Of a DNA stretch of 64,000 bases, positions 21,494 through 32,561 are shown piece by piece. The notes under the pieces were generated by a model. That model saw only the letters and a list, made by a program, of their open reading frames with translations, was not told the DNA's origin and did no database searches. This DNA comes from Sclerotiophoma versabilis (lineage: Eukaryota; Ascomycota; Dothideomycetes; Pleosporales; Didymellaceae), in the NCBI GenBank assembly GCA_012274445.1, contig JAAROD010000076.1, positions 868,001 through 932,000 of the forward strand, written 5' to 3'. The first letter of the stretch is position 1; each line of letters begins with the position of its first letter. The position numbers and the translations under genes were made by a program.

Positions 21494-23888
21494 ATGCAGG
21501 AGATTCTGAACAGAGTGGACAATCTCACAAAGCGCGACGTCGACACCTTAAGAGCCTTCATGTTACATGATGGCAAGCGCGCTTGGCTGGAACGCAAAAG
21601 ACATTTATTAAGGAAGACAGGCGTCAACATTTTGGCCAAGTTATGGATCCGGTCAAAACGGCTGAGAGCGCTCAAAAGTAAGTTTGTTCTTTGGCAAAGG
21701 AATTAAAGGATTTTTGGCCTTGCAATTGGCTGACGGGCCGATAGCACAGTACCTCAAAAGGACTCTCTCGCCAACAGCCAAGATGTATAAACGAGATCTT
21801 CCCAAAGGACAAATCCGATTGCTGCAGATTGAGCCAGGCTATGCATTGAGCACAATCGAGTGTGCATTCACGTATCTGGATCTGCAAGAGAACGGAAATT
21901 ACGTAGCTCTGTCATACACCTGGGGCCAAGCAATCCCTTCGATCCCCATACTGGTCAACGGGGCCGTTGTAATGGTCACAGACAACCTTTACCTGGCGTT
22001 ATTACATCTTCGCAAAGGAAAGATAAGAAGAGTTTGGGTAGATGCCCTTTGTATCAATCAGAACAATCCGGCTGAACGGTCAATCCAAGTCAGCCAGATG
22101 GCTCAAGTATACCAAGGAGCAAGCATGGTATATGTCTGGCTAGGAGATAGTAACGAACTGACCAAGCGAGCCTTTGAAGAGCTCTATGAACTGACTCAAC
22201 ACATCGGATGGGACCACAAGATACCAGCTGCGCGTTTCGACACTCAGTTGGCGCATCCAAAGTGGAGAGCCATGAGTGAGCTTCTATATCGTCCATGGTT
22301 TCGCCGGGTATGGGTCATTCAGGAAATACTCTATGCCCGGCACGCTTTATTCGTCTGTGGCGGAGACTTTCTCGAAGCGACGACATTCCTGACAATCATC
22401 AGTTCAATGCTTGAGGCAGGAGCGCTTTCGAAGATCATGTCATTTCATTCGAACAAAATGGAGGTGGCGGATGGCGCGAAGACGACTGCTCTACAACAGC
22501 TTGAATTCATGGTGCAAGCTCGGATTAGATCAGTCAAACCTCTGACGATGACGGATTTTAGAGGCAACCTTCTGGATTATCTATCGCAGACACGATGGGC
22601 CGAGGCTACAGATCCGCGAGACAAAATCTATGGCATACTGAGTCTCGCAAAGGATGCTTCAAAGCTGGGCTGGTATGAGGAAACAAAGCAAAATCGACGA
22701 ACTCGACGCCATCAGATTAATTACCACCCACGGACATGGGTACCTTTCACTGTGGACTACACCGCGCTGCCCACCCGAGTCTTCATCAATGTCACCAGAG
22801 CTATCATCTCTAAGACAAGGTCTATCCAAATCCTGAAATTCGTCGAGAATGGAACGGGTCGCTTGTCTACGCTTCCGTCTTGGGTACCGAACTGGGGTGA
22901 TAGTTCACCCCTGCCTACTTTTCATATACCGTTCGACTACGAGCGGCAACCGCAGAGTTCAGATTGGCCAGTAATGTGGCGCCCCAGCAAACATTACGAC
23001 TCCAGTGATGCCAACACTGATCGTAGCAGGACGATGATCAGTGATGAAATTACCGAACGTTGTTCAGCTGTGTTTTCCTTCCGGCCAAACGACGCTTTGA
23101 CAATCAAGGGAATCGAGTTCGATAAGATTACTGCTCTTTCCACTCACACCCATCCACCAGACATGGACATTACCGCGGAGCCCGATCTTGCAAAGCTGTA
23201 TGCTGTCAGAGACTACTTGATACGCCTGACACAGTGGATCGAGGAATGTGTGCAACTTTTCATATGCCATGAGCCAATTCCTACCCTCCAAGAGACGTGG
23301 ACAGTGTTCAGGAAAATTTTGTACCAGGAGAAGGTCGATGACGACATATCAGATTCAGAATGCTCCGATGATGACGATATACCAAATCCAGAATGCTTCG
23401 ATGATCTCCTTACAGGCTTGAGGAAGACCATTGATGCATTGGCAATAGAAATCAGTGTTCACAAGCTTGGAGACGACGAGCCACTTCTAGATATCCTGAG
23501 GACTGCAGCCGATGCACAATATGGATCAGGATCATATTTTTATCGGCTCCCGTCGGGAAGCTTATTCCTTTCTGGTCGGAGGCTTGCCATTACAGCGAAC
23601 AAATACATAGGTCTAGTGCCGGAAGATGCAAAAGTTGGTGATGCCGTGTGCGTCATGTACGGGTCCGAGCTACCGTTCATCTTGCGGCGCTGTGGAAGAA
23701 GAAATTTCAAATTCATCGGTCATGGCAGATTCGAGGGCTTCGACTTCGATGATGCTGTCGTAGAAAAGACGTACAAACTGCGTAGCTGGGAAGAACCTGA
23801 CCGTGAAGACATGATTGTAACAAGGGGCACGGCAAGACTCAGGATGTGCACTCTACTGAAGAAGACAACCACATTCTGTATTGTATGA
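21494..23888 (+). CDS. HET-domain protein (heterokaryon incompatibility family)
   Basis: Exon 1 is 21494-21677 and exon 2 is 21745-23888, with a 67-nt intron (GTAAGT..CGATAG); 775 residues. HET proteins mediate or carry out cell death when unlike fungal strains fuse. The HET domain (PF06985) starts near residue 112 with YVALSYTWG, followed by VWVDALCINQNNPAER, the QMAQVYQGASMVYVWLG block and WFRRVWVIQEI. DPRDKIYGILSLA marks the end of the conserved region. The C-terminal half is variable; it includes an acidic repeat (two units of SECSDDDD / PECFDD) near 590 and a closing block (GRRLAITANKYIGLVP) common in this family. No NACHT or WD repeats are fused. It sits alone at the edge of an AT-rich accessory stretch. 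Confidence 0.93.
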
Positions 23889-24543
23889 TCACCGGCAGCA
23901 GTAGGAGAGCGATGCAGACGTTTGAGCAGTCGAGGAAGCCAGTGGAGCTTTCTGCATCTTCAAGTGATGAACGAGATCAGAGACTTGATATTGAAGTGTA
24001 AATTGAGAGCACAATCCATGCATAATAAGCGGCGAATCCGACAGCGGCAAGTCTGCTGGAAATTGGAAATAAGACGAAAGCAAGGGTGAGAGAAAGGGTC
24101 TAAGACAATGACTAGTGGTTTAAAGTATTTGTCTCATGGTTTGCCACTTGATCAGGCGTGGGAACGTTTCTATAGCCCGGGGTGACTTGAGATGGATTAT
24201 CTATCAGATATGTCTAGATATGATAGACGTGGTCAACTGCATTATCAAAAAAGTAAGACAAGTACAGACTACCACTGACGCACGTGAGTCAGCCAAGATG
24301 TTTGTACGCTGTAAAAACTGCATCACAGCGCCAGTTGGCAATAAGCCTATTTGTCTGAGAACGTGGAATGGCGCACAGCGACTGCGGGTGCGATGAAGAT
24401 GGGACCGATGATGGAGCGAGGATATGGATGGCGACGTAGTTGGTCATACGGTTGGCTTCAGGCCTGATGTCAACCTGGCGATCTGTCGCCAAAAAAACGG
24501 GACTACTCTCTAACCTAGAGAATACCCCACTTCAATTAACGAG

Positions 24544-24597
24544 GCTGTGGATGGCGTACCACCTATCACCCTGAACTCAAATGATGCCATCCACAGC
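24544..24597. repeat. Inverted repeat, 12-bp perfect arms
   Basis: GCTGTGGATGGC at 24544-24555 is exactly complementary to GCCATCCACAGC at 24586-24597, with 30 bp between. It could form a hairpin, or be the tip of a decayed mobile element. Confidence 0.6.
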
Positions 24598-24614
24598 TGC
24601 CGTTACGGAAGTCG

Positions 24615-24698
24615 GGCCAGCCGCGCAAGAAGGGCTAGCCGCACAGGAGGCCAGCCATCACAAAGAGGCCAGCCGTCACACCCCTCCAGAGGCCAGCA
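24615..24698. repeat. Degenerate tandem repeat around GGCCAGCC
   Basis: Five copies of GGCCAGCC or one-base variants start at 24615, 24633, 24649, 24667 and 24691, most followed by (G/A)-N-CACA. The spacing is 16-24 bp. It is GC-rich and stands beside an AT-rich relic. A further CAGAGGCCAG occurs at 25859, on the far side of that relic. Confidence 0.5.
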
Positions 24699-24949
24699 TT
24701 TGGGCCTCTTCGGCTAAAACTTTAGTCGGCTTGGGGGAACCGCTAACGTAGTGCAGAACAGCAACATGAACAGCAAAGCATCAGATCAACACTTATCCGC
24801 TTTCGTGCGTATTGCACCCTCCATATGGGAATAAACTCCGCCTGCAGTCGAACAGCACTCGTCTGCCGGGAAGGAACCGTCTCTTGCTTTGATGTGCACA
24901 TGGACCGGAGCCCAGAGCTGTCACGTTGACAAGTACACCTCTATCTACT

Positions 24950-25858
24950 ACGCCCTATTTTCTTCATCTGGTATACTACCTATCACAACTACAGCAAAGG
25001 ACTTATAACTTTAAAGCTTACAACAGAAGCAGAAACAACTAATGCCTGCTGTTAATCGCAAAAAAGAAGGCAAAAAAGTGTTAATGCATGTCTTTTCTAA
25101 AGGGGGCAGTAACAAGGCATACGATTTAGCAGAAAAATATTACAAGTCTATTAGGAGACTGCTCCTAATGAAAATCGTTTGTCTAGATAGTACGCCTGGC
25201 TACCTACAGTTCTTCTGCCTCTGTAATGCTTTTAATATATCCCTTCCTTTTACAGTAGTGCCTCTATATGTTAGTTTGCTCTCAGGTGCTACTGTTATTA
25301 GCGTAATATAGATAGGCTGTGTTGCCTTTAGTAGGCTCCAACTAAATGTAATTACAAAGACGCGGTAACGTATCTTAAACCCTACTTATTTTAATCTTGC
25401 TGTCCTAAGATGCTACCTCAACTCTTAGCAGGATGCGCTAGTTGTGTAGCAAGACGTTAATTCGCATGTTCAAGAATTTTTTTGCAAAAGCGTTTGTGTT
25501 AGGGCTATTAATTTGTCTGAAGTAGACATGTTAAGACATGTTAAGTATGCAAGACTGTATCCTAACTCCTAGTAGTATAGTATATTAACAACGTAGAAGG
25601 AAGCGAAACAGGAGGCTTACAGCGCTTAGGGCCTGTTAGCAAGATAGATTTATTATCCTAGTAACAGACAGGTGTAGGTCAGTTTTAAGAGCTTGTTAAT
25701 GTTACATTAAAGCAGCAATGCAGTTCTTTATGCCATCCTTCTACACACCTAGGGAGCAACCAAGAATAAAGTTACTTTCTAAGACTTAACTAATAGAACA
25801 GGTATAATAAAGGCTAGTTATCGCAAAATTAACTTCAACAGGTGAGCAAATTGTTGCA
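24950..25858. repeat. AT-rich relic, probably RIP-decayed repeat
   Basis: About 0.9 kb rich in TA, TTA and TAG, with stops in all frames apart from one 89-residue frame (25042-25311), and with abrupt AT-poor borders. TA-rich, CA-poor composition is the expected footprint of RIP on a transposon copy. No domain survives that I can name; the small frame has a basic start (PAVNRKKEGKK) and a stretch resembling a helix-turn-helix region, which is weak evidence only. Confidence 0.45.
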
Positions 25859-26414
25859 CAGAGGCCAGAGTGGGGGACAAGGCGCAGTGTCTGGTCCACA
25901 TCCTGGGGGTTGCCTCAGGAGCTATCCCTGAGGCAGGGTCCCCATCCTCAACGCATGTGGCTGAGTTAGCATGCGTCTGCCTTCCAGTAAACGCAAGTAC
26001 GTGTGTTGGGTGGACGAGAGTGGGCGAGGCGGAACGGCTCGCGTGGGTAATCGTGGGCGGGGTGTTTGCTACCTACACCGAATCAACATGCTGACAGCGC
26101 GTCAATCGAGCTCCCATCACAGCTCTCTTTTGGGGCTAATGAGCTTTAAGTATGCCACCTTTGAGGTTGCACTTAGTTTGGCGTCGGTTGTGGCATACAA
26201 GGATCAGTTTTCGGTTTTGCATTTCGAGTTTGTGTCGCCACACAGACAAGTTGGCGCATGTTTAGGCAGAACAACTTGGCGACTCGAAAGGATTGTGTTA
26301 TCTCGTGGCTGTGCAGCCAGCGCATGGACTAATGAGTCTACCACACGGATCCCAAACTGTTCTTTCCGTAAATCAATGCATACCAACGATGCAGCGCGTT
26401 GTTTAAATACCGCA

Positions 26415-28230
26415 ATGTCCATAGCGCCTCACCCTGATCCTTATACTACAATTCATGTTCATCAGAGTCTAGTGGAAGCAATGTTCAATGTGCATCGGCA
26501 GAAAGTGTTGGACGAGTGCAAGTGGACACCTGGAGAAGGGCGACTTCGCTACATCGAAGCTCGGACTTTTACAAACACGAGTAAGCTTACCGAACGCAGC
26601 CTTTAAATTCCTATCCTTCCATCAACACCCTAACACTGGTGGTTGCAGTAGATGCATTAACACCTGAAACTTATCAGGAGGGAGTTTTGAACGACCATGA
26701 TATAGATGACTGGCTGCACCAAAGAGACCGCTTCGCTCCACCATCTAACCCTCTTCTCGGAAAGGAAGAAGGCGGCATTAGACTGCTTATGTGTGAGCGA
26801 CTTGGTTTTCATCCTCTAGATTTCGGCTTAAGCGAGGCCTCTCTATTGGCTGTTGAAAACGAATTTGGTCTGTCGATTGAAATGCTTCCATTGTTCAAGT
26901 TCAATGGAGGTGGCCACTCCTACCGCTTTCGTCCTTCGGGTCCTCATGTTCAGAAGCCAGAACAGCTCGGTAAGGCCAGCATATCCCGACTTTTACATTC
27001 AAGCTGTCTCACATCAGGTTAGTCATTACAATCAAAGTCCCGCAAATGTACCAAGTTGCAAACTATGGCCTCTGTCTAACGCACTCATTCAAAACACACA
27101 TGACATTTGGCTTCATGTTCAGTTGGAATATGAACAGTGACGAGGATTGGAAAAACTCGATGAGTAAAGAGCGTCCCATACATCTGGAATTGCATAGTCC
27201 CCGGATTAGCAATCTCATCAAATCAGAAATCTCAAATTGGAAGCATCCGTTGCTGTTACCAGTAATTCTACTCGAAGACCACGTCTACAATGCAGATAGA
27301 TACAAAGGATTTGATCTTTCTCGAAGAAAGACACATCTAGAATGGCGACTTGGAGCTACCAAAGCCGGACGGAATGCCAACTATTCAAAATCATTGAGTT
27401 TCGAAGTTTTGGGTCAGAACACGACTGGTGACCGATTCGAGATCATCACCGATATCAACACTACTGTTACCGATGTAGTTACCTTCACCTGTAATTTAAA
27501 ATGGGATAACAGATACTGTCAGTTCCTTCGAGATATCTCTAAAGAAATCCGGGATCTATCTGAAATAACTCAAGGTAGAGGGCCAAGGTTGGACAGCACT
27601 ATTGAGACCTTGGCCACTTTTATTGCCTCAATATTAGAACATACGGAGGCGCTGAAGGCCAGACTGGATATACAGCTCGATGTGGTAAGAGACTGGGTTC
27701 CATGCAACATTGGAGATTTTCTTAACTAGCTGCTGTAGCTGTACAACCTAGTCGCGCAAGTGGATAGCAACGTCAATGCCACTATTGCGGCAACTACCGG
27801 GCTTGATAGTGTTGCAATGAAAGCGCTTGCTTTTGTTACCACTCTCTTCTTACCTCCAACATTTGTAGCAGTAAGTATAGTTAATCCTAGGCTATAATTA
27901 ATGTAGCTGACGAATCTGTTTACCAAACAGACACTGTTCAGTATGTCAATGTTCGATTGGCAGGCGAATGCGAAATCACAACCATCTAAATCAGATGAGG
28001 GAACTGAGATTGTGTCTAGATATTTTGGGATATACTGGGCGGTCAGTTTGCCATTGACTATTGTAGTGCTTTTGACTTGGCGTGCATGGTGGCATCAGGA
28101 AAAGAATCGTTATCGACGGAGGTACCCTCATGTTAAGCTGGACCTAGATATAAGCACGCGTCTCTTCAATAGATTAGAGAGTATAATGCGGAAGGAAAAA
28201 GCATTAGGGGACATCGTGAAGCTAGAATAG
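26415..28230 (+). CDS. CorA-like divalent cation transporter family protein
   Basis: Five exons: 26415-26580, 26649-26969, 27038-27684, 27739-27870 and 27931-28230; introns are 68, 68, 54 and 60 nt; 521 residues with start MSIAPHPDPY. An in-frame ATG at 26376 is an alternative start. The C-terminal part has the two membrane helices of the CorA fold (KALAFVTTLFLPPTFVATLFSM, then YWAVSLPLTIVVLLTWRAWW) after a long helix (LYNLVAQVDSNVNATIA). The GMN signature that lines the pore in true CorA Mg channels is absent; the matching place reads SMSMFDW. Many Pezizomycotina proteins of this kind exist, often beside HET genes, and their transport role is unproven. The N-terminal half is the usual soluble domain (DWLHQRDRFAPP..LLMCERLGFHPL). 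Confidence 0.85.
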
Positions 28231-29098
28231 ATGTTTATATTAGTGCTTTAAATTGCTCTATTATAAGATGGACCTAATCAATACATGGGAAGTCAAATAT
28301 CTTCTAAGACGCAAACAAAATACTATGACAGGCAGTGTAGTTAAAGGCGTGGCTTTGTCGGCGGTCGGCGTGTTGTGAAGCTTACAGACCGGTATCTTGT
28401 CTCTAGTCCAGTGTCTATGCGACAAGGAAAAAGAGCAAGTAAATAGATTTGAAGGAGCTTGGCTTGTTAGAGAATATGGTTAACAAAGACAGAACTGCGC
28501 GCGACAGTCTTATCAAGAAACTACCATGCCAGACGGCGGGTTTTGTAGGAGAATTTATTTTCAACGTCCTATGTTTGTATGTGAAAATTAATCTGACATA
28601 CAATATTCATAATCTCAATACTTTTTGTTACCACTGTTGTCGACTTTGACAAGGGTCGCGTATGCGGTGGCGCAGAAAGCTGGAGTGTCGGTGTAGGCCA
28701 ACTGTTTCAAGGTGACGGCTATCGGCGTGTAGAGATCGGACGCAGGCACAGACGTCATCTCCGCATGCTACACCTATTTTGTGGCGATTTCTCATTGGCT
28801 GTTCCATCCACCACGGTTATCAAGAAGGAGCACAAACACCCGTGATTTCAATGTGATACCGCCTACATGCTCAACTACATCGCAAAGCAGACAGCTAACC
28901 CGGAAAGAACAAAAGTGGAAGGTGTTCAGCGGAAAGTGTATTCATTCGTTCTAGCCGCATGAACTGTGCCGCAGCCTTTAGCCAGACTCACTATATCGCA
29001 AGTTTACATTGCGCAAGGGTCACAATGTAGGATCGTCCAGTAAGTTAAAATAATTTGCGAGCAGCGCCTGAGTATACAAGATTGAGACATCAACTACC
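28231..29098. other. Intergenic, 0.9 kb
   Basis: Apart from a 23-bp 5S fragment (28561-28583) I see nothing I can name. It may hold the promoter of the decayed nuclease-like gene that follows. Confidence 0.45.
28561..28583 (-). pseudogene. 5S rRNA 5'-end fragment
   Basis: 23 bp that match the 5' end (reverse strand) of the 5S copy at 37547-37665 at 21 of 23 positions. Both differences put a T where that copy has G or C; one is the C-to-T change that RIP produces. Confidence 0.45.
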
Positions 29099-31131
29099 AT
29101 GTACTCAGACAAAGTCAATCAGAAGCCTTCTACGAACAAATCAGGACTCCAAGACAATGGTATTCACTTTATCGAGAAGGTGCACCAGTTCGAGGAATTG
29201 GAGGATTGGTTACAGCCGATAAGCTACCAACTTACACGAAAACGACAACCACCTCCAAAAAGAGCAAGGTAGGGTTTTGGAAGTGAAATGAAAGAGTTCC
29301 AAGACCCAGGGCAGGATCACGACGAAGCTTTTGAAGGTGACTGGAGCTTAGAGCCCGGCAAGACGAATAAAGGATTGGTTTGCCCTGCCCAAGAGTTTGA
29401 GATAGAGACTTGTCAGCAAGCCGCAAAAAAGGTACGACGTTGGCAAGAGAGGAACGAAAACGAGCCCAAATGGACACAACTTTTCCGTCAGTACATCTTC
29501 GAGGATTTTCTGATGTCCCAGGAGGCGTAGACTTCCATGGATAAATTCTGATGGTTGTAACAATGGACAAAGAAGTAACATGAGCAGGGAAACGATATAC
29601 GGGTGGAAATTGTATGTTCTATCCATTTATCTCAAGAACTATCCGAACTAGAACATGTAGACACGAAGACGTTCTTTGGAATGAATTTCCACGGTGGATT
29701 CAATCGGATCTGCAGGTTCAACGACCGACACAACCGAAGCCCGACCTTACCTATGGCTTCAAGATTATCGAAGCAGCCACTGAGCTATATCCGAATTACA
29801 AGCATGATCCTTACTTGGAGAGCTTCTCCTTACCATGGCTCAGTGAGCTGCGCAACAGGAAAAAAGGTAGCGTGATCTCGTCGCCAACGACACAGTTATA
29901 TCAGGCGGCAAAAAATAAAAGAGTGACATTGAGCGCCAAAGATCAAATGTGCTTCCCGTGGGCTATCGTCGAAGTCAAACATGGTATAGAGAGACCGATT
30001 ACGAGCGACAGACACTTGAGACAAAACGAAAGCAATGAGAGAAAACATGAGAAGAGGAAGCAATCTTACTATTGCCAAGCAGCGAATGCGTCTGCAGCAG
30101 GGCTGATTGTAAGAGAGGAATTGGCTGTGATGGCTAAGATAACTCGAAATCGCATGATGCTCTGGTCATGTTCTCTTTCACTTACGTTGGCCCAACTATT
30201 AAGCTCTGGATTAAATATCGGGAGAAGTCAGTATGTCCAACAATATGTTTTAGAGTGAATAGGAGTTCTGACAGTGACAAGAGCGAGCACACAAGCAAGC
30301 ACGAATGCAGCCAGAGAAGCAAGCATGGGCAGAGAAGGGGGCGTATAATCATGGTCTGCATTTGGGAAACATCACTGGAATTAACATGGAGAGTTATGGC
30401 GCTGCAAATGGTTTTGGAAAACATGCAAAGGTGGGTATACGCCCGCGTTAAGCCTGAGATATCTAGGTGGATACGTATCGTCCACGAAAATCCCCCACAA
30501 ACGATTTCTCTAACACCTAGCGGTGACACGGTGGTGCAGAGAAGGAGAGCTGCTTCTTGCAAGCCACTGAGTGAAAGACTGGATTTCAAAAGATGGGATC
30601 TACCAGCTTCAAAGGAGCGACACCCTACCCTAAGAGCAAAAGCAATGCCTCTCCTACCACGTGGGAAGACAGCTCCGGGGCCTATTGACAGATGGAAGGC
30701 CAAATTAGACGTCCGAAAGATACATCGGAACAGTTGCATTGAATAGAATACGGGAGATACCAGTGATAGTGCAGATGAGGAATACTCTAGCGTCCATGCC
30801 AGTGGAGGCGAAAGCGAGGAAGACGACAAAGAAAAGCTGTCTGCATTCATTTACGATGATGAAGCATCCGAGGATGATGGATCCAATGCATCATATGTAC
30901 GTTCCAGCTCAGAGGATGAGAGCACAGAAAGTGAGATTGCAGAAGAAGAGGAGCTAGAGTTGCGAATTGACGATTGTGGCACCGAAAGCGGCGAAGCTTC
31001 AAGCGGGAATGAAGATGTCGAAGACTATGATCTATCTGACAACGAAAGAAACCATCACTGGTTAAACCCAATACCGATTGCATTGTCAAAACTGGACGTG
31101 TATTACACTCCGACAAAATGCGAGGTGGAGT
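29099..31131 (+). pseudogene. Broken gene of a fungal nuclease-like (putative PD-(D/E)XK) family
   Basis: The coding pieces lie in order on + but are interrupted. MYSDKVNQKP starts at 29099; TAG stops occur at 29270-29272, 29528-29530 and 30744-30746; and a frame change near 30155 is needed to pass from the frame ending in EELAVMAKITRNR to DALVMFSFTYVGPTIKLW. Conserved blocks include DVLWNEFPRWIQSD, KPDLTYGFKII, SVISSPTTQLYQAAKNKR, MCFPWAIVEVKHG, YCQAANASAAGLI and VKPEISRWI. KPD plus (I)VEVK fits the D...ExK pattern of restriction-endonuclease-fold domains. The sequence after the last stop stays open in the same frame to 31131 as an acidic Ser/Glu/Asp tail, so that stop is also a disruption. 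The break after 29530 may include an intron. It shares its core motif with the intact gene at 32562. Confidence 0.7.
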
Positions 31132-31970
31132 AATAGATCGCAAGACCGGTGGAAGAGGAATCAAGGCCCTTCTCAGTGGTCTCGACGCTGTAGTTGGCGC
31201 TTCTGATGGGTATCGGTCGTGAGCAATCAAGAACCTTTCATTCTGACATGTTAATTAAATCTCATTCTCATGTTGCAAAAGGAGCGCATGTGGGGCTCCA
31301 GGTCTCAAGTTTCGTGAGAAGCCCAGAGGACCTTAGCAAGTTTGCGGCAGTTGACTCGTATAACCAGAGCCCTTTTTGTTTTACCTTTTGGCAACTCTTG
31401 AAGTATCGAACGTTCTAGAAACTGGCCTAGACTACCTCTCAATACTACCACATTACATTTGGCATACGGAGTGCCCCTCTTGTCGGTCGAACCTTGAATT
31501 TGCTTATAGCGATGACGATCTTGATGATGGTTATCCATTTAAGAAACCAAGAAGGCTCTCCGGCGTGCTCGGTGTCTAACTATCGCCATTGGCTTGAAAC
31601 CCTCTAAAAGGTAGGTTTTTCATGTCGCTCATTGCACCTGACATGCTATACTCACTCCTAATGTTTTCCAGTGATTCCTCGTCCTAAACACGTATGTCGT
31701 GTACCTTCCAAGTCAATAGCTCTTCGCACTTGAGTCGTACGGCCAGGGTAGACGCCTGGACGTCATCCGCCTGTCTCAGAAATTCATCTCACTCTACAAG
31801 TTTTCGTAACATCTTGAATACTGAAAGGCGATCTCTGATTCCTATTATGGCTCCAGCCACACACTGGTCTAAGTTAGTCTTGTTAACAGTCGGCACCCGC
31901 TTCTCCCACATCTGCCAATCCATCTGTTGCTATTGATCGCAGTGCTCGTGTCTGCACATTTCTTAACTTA
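31132..31970. other. Intergenic, 0.8 kb
   Basis: This follows the broken nuclease-like gene. A 67-residue frame at 31376-31579 (with CPSCRSNLEF and PFKKPRR) could be a remnant of a further gene but shows no family. Nothing else is supported. Confidence 0.4.
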
Positions 31971-32095
31971 CAATGGGGGTGCTTGAGTGGGCTAGAATAC
32001 AATCTTGCTTGCACTGAACATTTACTGCTTCTTCACAAGAGAGAATATCCTGGTGCGGCGAAATTGTATTATAGCCCGCTCAAGCACCCCACTTG
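31971..32095. mobile_element. 125-bp MITE with 33-bp terminal inverted repeats
   Basis: The left arm 31971-32003 and the right arm 32063-32095 are inverted copies at 29 of 33 positions; the shared core is GGGGTGCTTGAG..GGGCTA. Both ends are flanked by TA (31969-31970 and 32096-32097), the target duplication of Tc1/mariner/pogo elements. The 59-bp centre has no coding capacity, so it depends on a transposase elsewhere. Its ends differ from those of the intact element at 56596, so a different family drives it. Confidence 0.85.
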
Positions 32096-32561
32096 TACCT
32101 GGTAGCGACGCTTCGGCCCGGGCCTACTCGTACCCAGCGGCCCCAAGCGGTTATACCGTCGGAAGGGATTTCAGAAACTGCACCACTTCTGCGTACCCAA
32201 AGCTGCTGTTAGTAAAACACACCTGGGCAGAGTCGACTCTGGAAATCATTTTTTGGTGCAGGACCGCAGATATAAGACCTGTTCTCAGGCTCCGACCATC
32301 CAACCAAGACGTAAAGGCATGATGCAAGCCCCTAATACTGTCGCGGAACTCCCTGATCCGAAGCGGGGGACTAGAGTCTGAGCGCTCAGATTCGCCCGTT
32401 GATTGGATCTGATGTGTGGCTGTGCATGCACTCCTACGGCACGGTTCGCGGACCCCAACTCGCAGCAGCCTGGAGTGCCCCCTAGGTCATTCCATACAAA
32501 TAACAGTAGCTTGGCTGGTGCTTCGCTGCACTTTTGTTTTTCGTTTCGCCATCAGGTCAAG
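32096..32561. other. Promoter and leader of the nuclease-like gene
   Basis: 466 bp between the MITE and the start codon at 32562, with no other gene visible. The MITE therefore lies within the upstream region of this gene. Confidence 0.4.

Larger units (their letters stand above)
23889..26414. other. Gene-poor, AT-rich 2.5-kb stretch with repeats
   Basis: This lies between the HET and CorA-like genes. It contains an inverted repeat, a degenerate tandem repeat and an AT-rich relic, listed separately. The open frames on + at 25870-26414 overlap the CorA-like 5' end and show no domain; I treat them as its promoter and leader. Confidence 0.5.

Noticed and set aside
24544..25868. A complete mobile element bounded by the repeats at 24.5-25.9 kb
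   Set aside because: No matching terminal repeats or target duplication could be found at both ends; the shared CAGAGGCCAG is only 10 bp.
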